From NCBI RefSeq assembly GCF_000016285.1, contig NC_011989.1, forward strand, positions 1,615,001 through 1,679,000: 64,000 bases of DNA, in the 5' to 3' direction. This document shows, in pieces, positions 58,934 to 64,000 of this stretch. The stretch's first letter is position 1; the number at the start of each line of letters is the position of its first letter. The position numbers and the translations under genes are program-made. This stretch comes from Allorhizobium ampelinum S4 (GTDB lineage: Bacteria; Pseudomonadota; Alphaproteobacteria; Rhizobiales; Rhizobiaceae). Under the pieces are notes generated by a model. That model saw nothing but the letters and a program-made list of their open reading frames with translations, was not told the DNA's origin and did no database searches.

Positions 58934-59582
58934 TGACGAAAGAGCAATAGGTGTTTTTTGACGGCTGTCTTACAGTCTATCCAAGAATTGCCGCTGGCCG
59001 TCTGCAAATGGCACTTTCTGCGCTTCCGGTACTCACGTAAATTAAGTACGCTCCGTTCCGGTTCTCGAAATCACCATTTTTGCCAGGCCAGCAGCAATTC
59101 TTGAACAGACTGTTAGTGAACGCTCTATGGTAACAAGAATAGCGGTAAGCCAGGAAACTTCCGGTTAATCTTCATCCAAGATCATCATGCTACCTTGTAT
59201 TTTCATTGCGATGCCGATGCAACGAGCATGCTCAAAACATACGTGCTTTGTCCCATAAAATATATGGGAATAAAAATTCCTGTTTAACAAACTGTCTTTG
59301 GTATTCTCCTGCCGATATCAGGGACGGTGCAGCCCCTCGAGAACTTGAATATTTCGAAATAGTTTCAAGCATATTTGATTGGCATTCACGCGAGCAAGAT
59401 GACCCTTGCTGTCAATTATATCAGGTGGGACGTGCGGCGAAAATCCATCTTCTCGGTTTGTTTCCGGCAATAGAGCCGCGCCCTCCATGCTCTTTTGAGG
59501 AAACAGGAACGCACAATTTTTCGTTTCAGCAGGGTGTTTTGGGCCGTTGCAGTCCACCGACGGCCGGGTTAAACCTTGAGCC
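58934..59582. other. 649-bp gap between the winged-helix protein gene and nadE
   Basis: No supported gene. It contains a small palindrome around 59250-59268 (CCCATA and TATGGG arms) in an AT-rich patch. Promoters for both flanking genes must lie here. The reading frame at 59206-59586 has no protein-like codon use. Confidence 0.45.
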
Positions 59583-61262
59583 ATGAGCGACATAGTCCAA
59601 AGACCCGAAACGCTGCGCATTGCCGTGGCTCAGTTCAATCCGACCGTGGGCGATGTGGTTGGCAATCTCAGCCTTGCCCGCACCGCCCGCGCCAAGGCGG
59701 CCTCGCTGGGGGCTGATCTTCTGTTGCTGTCCGAGCTGTTCATTTCCGGCTATCCGCCGGAAGATTTGGTGCTGAAACCCGCCTTTCTTCAGGCCTGCAA
59801 GGCGGCTGTGGAGGAACTGGCCGCCGATACCGCCGATGGCGGGCCGGGCGTCATCATCGGCTTTCCCCGCCAGGGCGATAAAGGCCGACACAATTCGGTG
59901 GCGATCATCGACGGCGGCAAAATCCTCGGTCTGCGCGACAAGATCGACCTGCCCAATTACGGCGAATTTGATGAGAAGCGGGTGTTTGTCGAAGGCGATA
60001 TGCCGGGACCGGTGAACTTCCGGGGTGTCCGGCTGGGCGTTCCGATCTGCGAGGAAATCTGGAACGATCTCGGCGTTTGCGAGACGCTGGCCGAAAGCGG
60101 TGCGGAAATTCTGCTGGTTCCCAATGGGTCGCCCTATTATCACGGCAAGCTTGAGGTTCGGTATCAGGTCGTTCTGCGCCAGGTGATCGAAAGCGGCTTG
60201 CCGCTGGTCTTCGCCAATCAGGTTGGCGGCCAGGACGAACTGGTGTTTGATGGTGCCAGCTTCTGCTTCAATGCCGACAAGACGCTGGCTTTCCAGATGC
60301 CGCAGTTCGAGGAAAGCATCGTGCTGACCACCTGGACGCGGGAAGCCGATGGCTGGCGCTGTGCGCCCGGCGAGGTCTCAGCTATCCCCGAAGGCGAAGA
60401 GGCGGATTACCGGGCCTGCATGTTGGGCTTTCGCGATTACGTGAACAAAAACGGCTTCAAGAGCGTGGTTCTCGGCCTGTCCGGTGGCATCGATTCGGCG
60501 ATTTGTGCGGCAATGGCTGTGGATGCCCTGGGGCATGAGCGGGTGCGCACCATCATGCTGCCCTATCGCTACACATCCGAGGAAAGCTTCAAGGATGCTG
60601 CCGATTGCGCCAAGGCGCTTGGCTGCCATTATGACATCGTGCCGATTTCAGAGCCGGTGGAGGGCTTCCTTGCCAGCCTCGCCGATATGTTTGAAGGCAC
60701 GGAAAGCGGCATTACCGAGGAAAACCTGCAAAGCCGCACCCGTGGCACCATCCTGATGGCGGTATCGAACAAGTTCGGCTCGATGGTGGTGACGACGGGC
60801 AATAAGTCGGAAATGTCGGTGGGCTATGCGACGCTCTATGGCGACATGAACGGCGGCTTCAATCCCATCAAGGACCTCTACAAGATGCAGGTCTATGCGC
60901 TGTCTGCCTGGCGCAATGCGCATGTGCCAGTGGGTGCGTTGGGACCTGCGGGGGAGGTCATTCCGGCCAACATCATCGCCAAGGCGCCATCCGCAGAACT
61001 GCGCCCCGACCAGAAGGACCAGGACAGTCTGCCGCCCTATCCGGTGCTGGATGACATCTTGGAATGCCTGGTGGAAAAGGAAATGTCGGTGGACGAGATT
61101 TTGGGCCGTGGCCATGATATCGCCACTGTGCATCGTGTTGAACATCTGCTTTATCTGGCCGAATACAAGCGCCGCCAGTCAGCTCCGGGCGTGAAGATTA
61201 CCAAGAAGAACTTTGGCCGCGACCGGCGCTATCCGATCACCAATCGGTTCCGAGATAGGTAG
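59583..61262 (+). CDS. nadE: Glutamine-dependent NAD+ synthetase
   Basis: A 559-residue two-domain enzyme. The nitrilase-type glutaminase domain has Glu in LLLSELFISGYPPEDL, Lys in LRDKIDLPNYGEFDEKRVF and Cys in GVPICEEIWND. The synthetase domain has the ATP loop SVVLGLSGGIDSAICAAMAV. It turns nicotinate adenine dinucleotide into NAD using ammonia from glutamine. Length fits the fused bacterial form. Confidence 0.95.
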   Translation: MSDIVQRPETLRIAVAQFNPTVGDVVGNLSLARTARAKAASLGADLLLLSELFISGYPPEDLVLKPAFLQACKAAVEELAADTADGGPGVIIGFPRQGDKGRHNSVAIIDGGKILGLRDKIDLPNYGEFDEKRVFVEGDMPGPVNFRGVRLGVPICEEIWNDLGVCETLAESGAEILLVPNGSPYYHGKLEVRYQVVLRQVIESGLPLVFANQVGGQDELVFDGASFCFNADKTLAFQMPQFEESIVLTTWTREADGWRCAPGEVSAIPEGEEADYRACMLGFRDYVNKNGFKSVVLGLSGGIDSAICAAMAVDALGHERVRTIMLPYRYTSEESFKDAADCAKALGCHYDIVPISEPVEGFLASLADMFEGTESGITEENLQSRTRGTILMAVSNKFGSMVVTTGNKSEMSVGYATLYGDMNGGFNPIKDLYKMQVYALSAWRNAHVPVGALGPAGEVIPANIIAKAPSAELRPDQKDQDSLPPYPVLDDILECLVEKEMSVDEILGRGHDIATVHRVEHLLYLAEYKRRQSAPGVKITKKNFGRDRRYPITNRFRDR

Positions 61263-61269
61263 AGTGCTG

Positions 61270-62103
61270 ATGCGAAGCTCTGTGGAGATCTACAACATCG
61301 AGACCCGGCAGAGCCGTATTGTCTGGCAAACGGAACGGCTGGTGGAGGCGCCGAACTGGTCGCGAGATGGCCAGTTCCTGATCTTCAATGATGACGGGTT
61401 GATGTATCGCCTGCCTCTGGTCGGGCAGTCGGTGCCGGAAAAGATCGACACCGGCTTTGCCACCCAATGCAACAATGACCACGGGCTTTCGCCGGATGGC
61501 CAATGGCTGGCGATCTGCGACAAGGTGGAGCACGGCAAAACCTGCCTCTACATCCTGCCAGCCAAAGGCGGCACGCCGATCCAGATCACCGAAAACCTGC
61601 CCTCCTACTGGCATGGCTGGTCGCCGGATGGCCAACGGGTCTGCTATTGCGGTATCCGTGACCAGGTCTTCGACATCTATACGATCTCGGTTGATGGCAG
61701 CGACGAGCAGCGCCTTACCCATGGCGAAGGCCGCAATGATGGGCCGGACTGGTCGGCGGATGGGGAATGGATTTATTTTAACTCCAGCCGCAGCGGCACG
61801 ATGCAGATCTGGCGTATTCGCCCGGATGGCAGGGATGTGCAGCGCCTGACCGATGACGGGCAGGGCGACTGGTTTCCGCATCCATGCCCCAATAACCGCA
61901 AGTTGGTGTTCATTTCCTATGACGCCGATGTGTTCGACCACCCACGCGATCTCCATGTGCGCATGCGCCTGATGGACATGGACGGCGGCAATGTTGAAAC
62001 CCTGTTCGAACTATTTGGCGGGCAGGGGACGATCAATGTGCCAAGCTGGTCGCCGGACGGTCAGGAATTCGCCTATGTGCGATATTTTCCGGCGACCGCC
62101 TAA
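61270..62103 (+). CDS. TolB-like WD40-type beta-propeller protein
   Basis: About 277 residues from ATG 61270, eight bases after the nadE stop. It contains several TolB repeats: APNWSRDGQFLIFNDDGLMY, LSPDGQWLAICDKVEHGK, DGPDWSADGEWIYFNSSRSG, VPSWSPDGQEFAYVRYF. There is no signal peptide, so it is likely cytoplasmic, unlike TolB itself. Its job is not known. Confidence 0.87.
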   Translation: MRSSVEIYNIETRQSRIVWQTERLVEAPNWSRDGQFLIFNDDGLMYRLPLVGQSVPEKIDTGFATQCNNDHGLSPDGQWLAICDKVEHGKTCLYILPAKGGTPIQITENLPSYWHGWSPDGQRVCYCGIRDQVFDIYTISVDGSDEQRLTHGEGRNDGPDWSADGEWIYFNSSRSGTMQIWRIRPDGRDVQRLTDDGQGDWFPHPCPNNRKLVFISYDADVFDHPRDLHVRMRLMDMDGGNVETLFELFGGQGTINVPSWSPDGQEFAYVRYFPATA

Positions 62104-62133
62104 GCATCGCCGCAGTCTATCATTACCAGCCCT

Positions 62134-62292
62134 CTGTCAGGTGCCCCCATGTTTGCGGGAGAATCGGGAATGCGGTGAAATTCCGCAACGTGCCCAACGC
62201 TGTGAGGTGGATGGTTGTTGCTTTTGCCACTGGTGAAAACCGGGAAGGTGCGGCAACCAAATGAAACCCAGTCAGAAGACCGGCCTGACATG
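62134..62292 (+). ncRNA. Cobalamin riboswitch
   Basis: The leader before bluB has the B12 box GCCACTG (62226-62232) within GCCACTGGTGAAAACCGGGA, a 5' arm starting GTCAGGTGCC (62137) and a closing GTCAGAAGACCGGCCTGAC (62271-62289). This is the known cobalamin-riboswitch layout. Adenosylcobalamin binding should lower bluB expression. Confidence 0.92.
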
Positions 62293-62333
62293 ATAGACGC
62301 CATCTGCGCGGACGGCAGGTGCGTTTTGCTTGA

Positions 62334-63068
<735 letters not shown>

Positions 63069-63145
63069 CGGGCATTTTGTAATATCGAATGCGATGAGGA
63101 TGTAGTGATGAACGCCCCAAGAAAGTTTGAATGAGCGCAAAACCT

Positions 63146-63730
63146 CTATGAATTTTGCACCCGAGATGCTCGTTTGATGGCTGTTGGCGGGCGCTTATAG
63201 ACCTCCTGAAAAACTGCATTAAAGCGTCTGAGGCTTGTGAAGCCGGATTGTAGAGCGATGTCAGTGATCGGCAGGTCCGTTTCGGTGATGAGGCGTTTTG
63301 CGCGTTGCACGCGGGCTGTTTTAGCCACCTGAATAGGGCTTGCTCCAAGATGTTTCTGGAACAGGCGGGTAAGATGTCGTGCGCCGACTCCGACGCACTC
63401 GGCAAGCATTTCTACTGTTGCTTCTCGTGCATCTAGGGCTCCTTCGTCTCTTATAAGTCTGGCGGCCCTTTCCACAATCGTCGCACTTCCTTTCCAGGCA
63501 GGACAAAATGGCGCGGTTTCCGGCCGACAGCGCAAACAGGGCCTATAGCCCGCCAGTTCAGCCGCGGTTGCACTTGGCAGGAATTCGACGTTGCAGCGAT
63601 AGGGAAGGCGCACGGGGCACACGCAACGGCAATACACCCCTGTGGTTCGAACGCCGATGAAAAATCGTCCGTCGAAATCAGGGTTACGTGCCAGCCACGC
63701 TTGCTCGCATATGGAAATATCCAAACTCAT
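63146..63730 (-). CDS. Ada-type regulator without methyltransferase domain
   Basis: A 194-residue protein. Residues 15-80 are the Ada zinc domain (GRFFIGVRTTGVYCRCVCPV with its Cys, and GYRPCLRCRPE), which repairs methylphosphotriesters; residues 85-185 are an AraC-type helix-turn-helix (LAECVGVGARHLTRLFQKHL and LPITDIALQSGFTSLRRFNA). The DNA methyltransferase or AlkA domains found in longer relatives are missing, so it is of the AdaA type. Confidence 0.87.
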   Translation of the reverse strand: MSLDISICEQAWLARNPDFDGRFFIGVRTTGVYCRCVCPVRLPYRCNVEFLPSATAAELAGYRPCLRCRPETAPFCPAWKGSATIVERAARLIRDEGALDAREATVEMLAECVGVGARHLTRLFQKHLGASPIQVAKTARVQRAKRLITETDLPITDIALQSGFTSLRRFNAVFQEVYKRPPTAIKRASRVQNS

Positions 63731-63843
63731 GGCTGGATATTATAGTAGTCTGGATACCCATAAAAGGACGGAGTCCGATTCCGGCGAGTAAGGGTCGTGA
63801 GATCGGATAGATTTACCCTGTTGCATCACGACAGGATCTTTAC

Positions 63844-64000
63844 ATGCAGAAAACCGAATCCATGGGCCTTTCAGACTGGGCTCTCCTTTTGTTTCTATCC
63901 GTTCTGTGGGGCGGTTCTTTCTTCTTTTCAAAGATTGCCCTTTCTGAACTGCCGCCGTTTACTGTCGTTTTTGCGCGTGTGGCAATTGCGGCCTTGGCTT
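63844..64000 (+). CDS. EamA-family transporter, partial (runs off right edge)
   Basis: About 52 codons are visible from ATG 63844. The start reads MGLSDWALLLFLSVLWGGSF, then FFSKIALSELPPFTVVFARV, the typical first two helices of DMT/EamA permeases (the WGGSF motif). It is divergent from the Ada-type gene. Confidence 0.85.
   Translation, partial: MQKTESMGLSDWALLLFLSVLWGGSFFFSKIALSELPPFTVVFARVAIAALA

Noticed and set aside
59206..59586. Plus-strand frame of 126 codons before nadE
   Set aside because: No family pattern, odd composition, no ribosome-binding site; it runs into the nadE start.

Overview
The window looks like a chromosomal segment of a Rhizobiaceae alphaproteobacterium, most likely of the Agrobacterium/Allorhizobium/Rhizobium group. 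The grounds are an FnrN-type regulator next to hemN, the rhizobial very-long-chain fatty acid cluster for lipid A (acpXL, fabZXL, two ketosynthases, adh2XL, lpxXL), a cobS/cobT pair, and GC-rich codon use in the core genes. The species call is inference from family knowledge; no search was run.

Positions about 0.6-32.9 kb are a near-complete HK97-type tailed prophage. Left to right it has an S24 repressor with three operator repeats facing a small Cro-position gene; an early block with a helix-turn-helix replication protein that carries iteron-like repeats inside its own gene; a NusG-like antiterminator; HNH endonuclease, small and large terminase, portal, prohead protease and capsid; head-tail connectors, tail tube and a tail assembly chaperone with a good candidate -1 frameshift site; tape measure, tail-tip proteins and fibre-like proteins; a RelE/Xre toxin-antitoxin pair; and a lysis cassette with a GH19-like endolysin and nested Rz/Rz1 spanins, ending in a clear terminator. 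No integrase is visible, so the element's outer limits are uncertain.

The most unusual feature is a complete dTDP-L-rhamnose operon (rfbC-rfbB-rfbD-rfbA, minus strand, 14.97-18.48 kb) lying between the tail chaperone and the tape-measure gene. Just right of the lysis cassette, also on the minus strand, are a sulfotransferase-like coiled-coil protein, a double-domain GT2 glycosyltransferase and an RgpF-type rhamnan synthesis protein (32.96-39.30 kb). A gene fragment at the left edge (1-195, minus) resembles the N-terminal repeat of that GT2 protein. Together they suggest a rhamnose-rich surface glycan made by genes carried with or interleaved with the prophage, which would fit serotype conversion of the lysogen.

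From 39.4 to 42.35 kb is mobile DNA: an IS3-family transposase remnant, then an intact 2,507-bp IS1595-family element with 25-bp perfect terminal inverted repeats and an 8-bp target duplication. Besides its transposase it carries a MazE/MazF-type toxin-antitoxin pair and a small unknown gene as passengers.

From 42.6 kb the DNA is ordinary core chromosome: a membrane aspartic protease, DUF1289 protein, cobS and cobT (divergent), dgkA, an OprB-type porin, a BON-domain protein, a deformylase-like protein that has lost metal ligands, fnrN and hemN (divergent, with an FNR box before hemN), the acpXL-lpxXL operon, nadE, a TolB-like protein, bluB behind a cobalamin riboswitch, an Ada-type regulator, and the start of an EamA-family transporter at the right edge.
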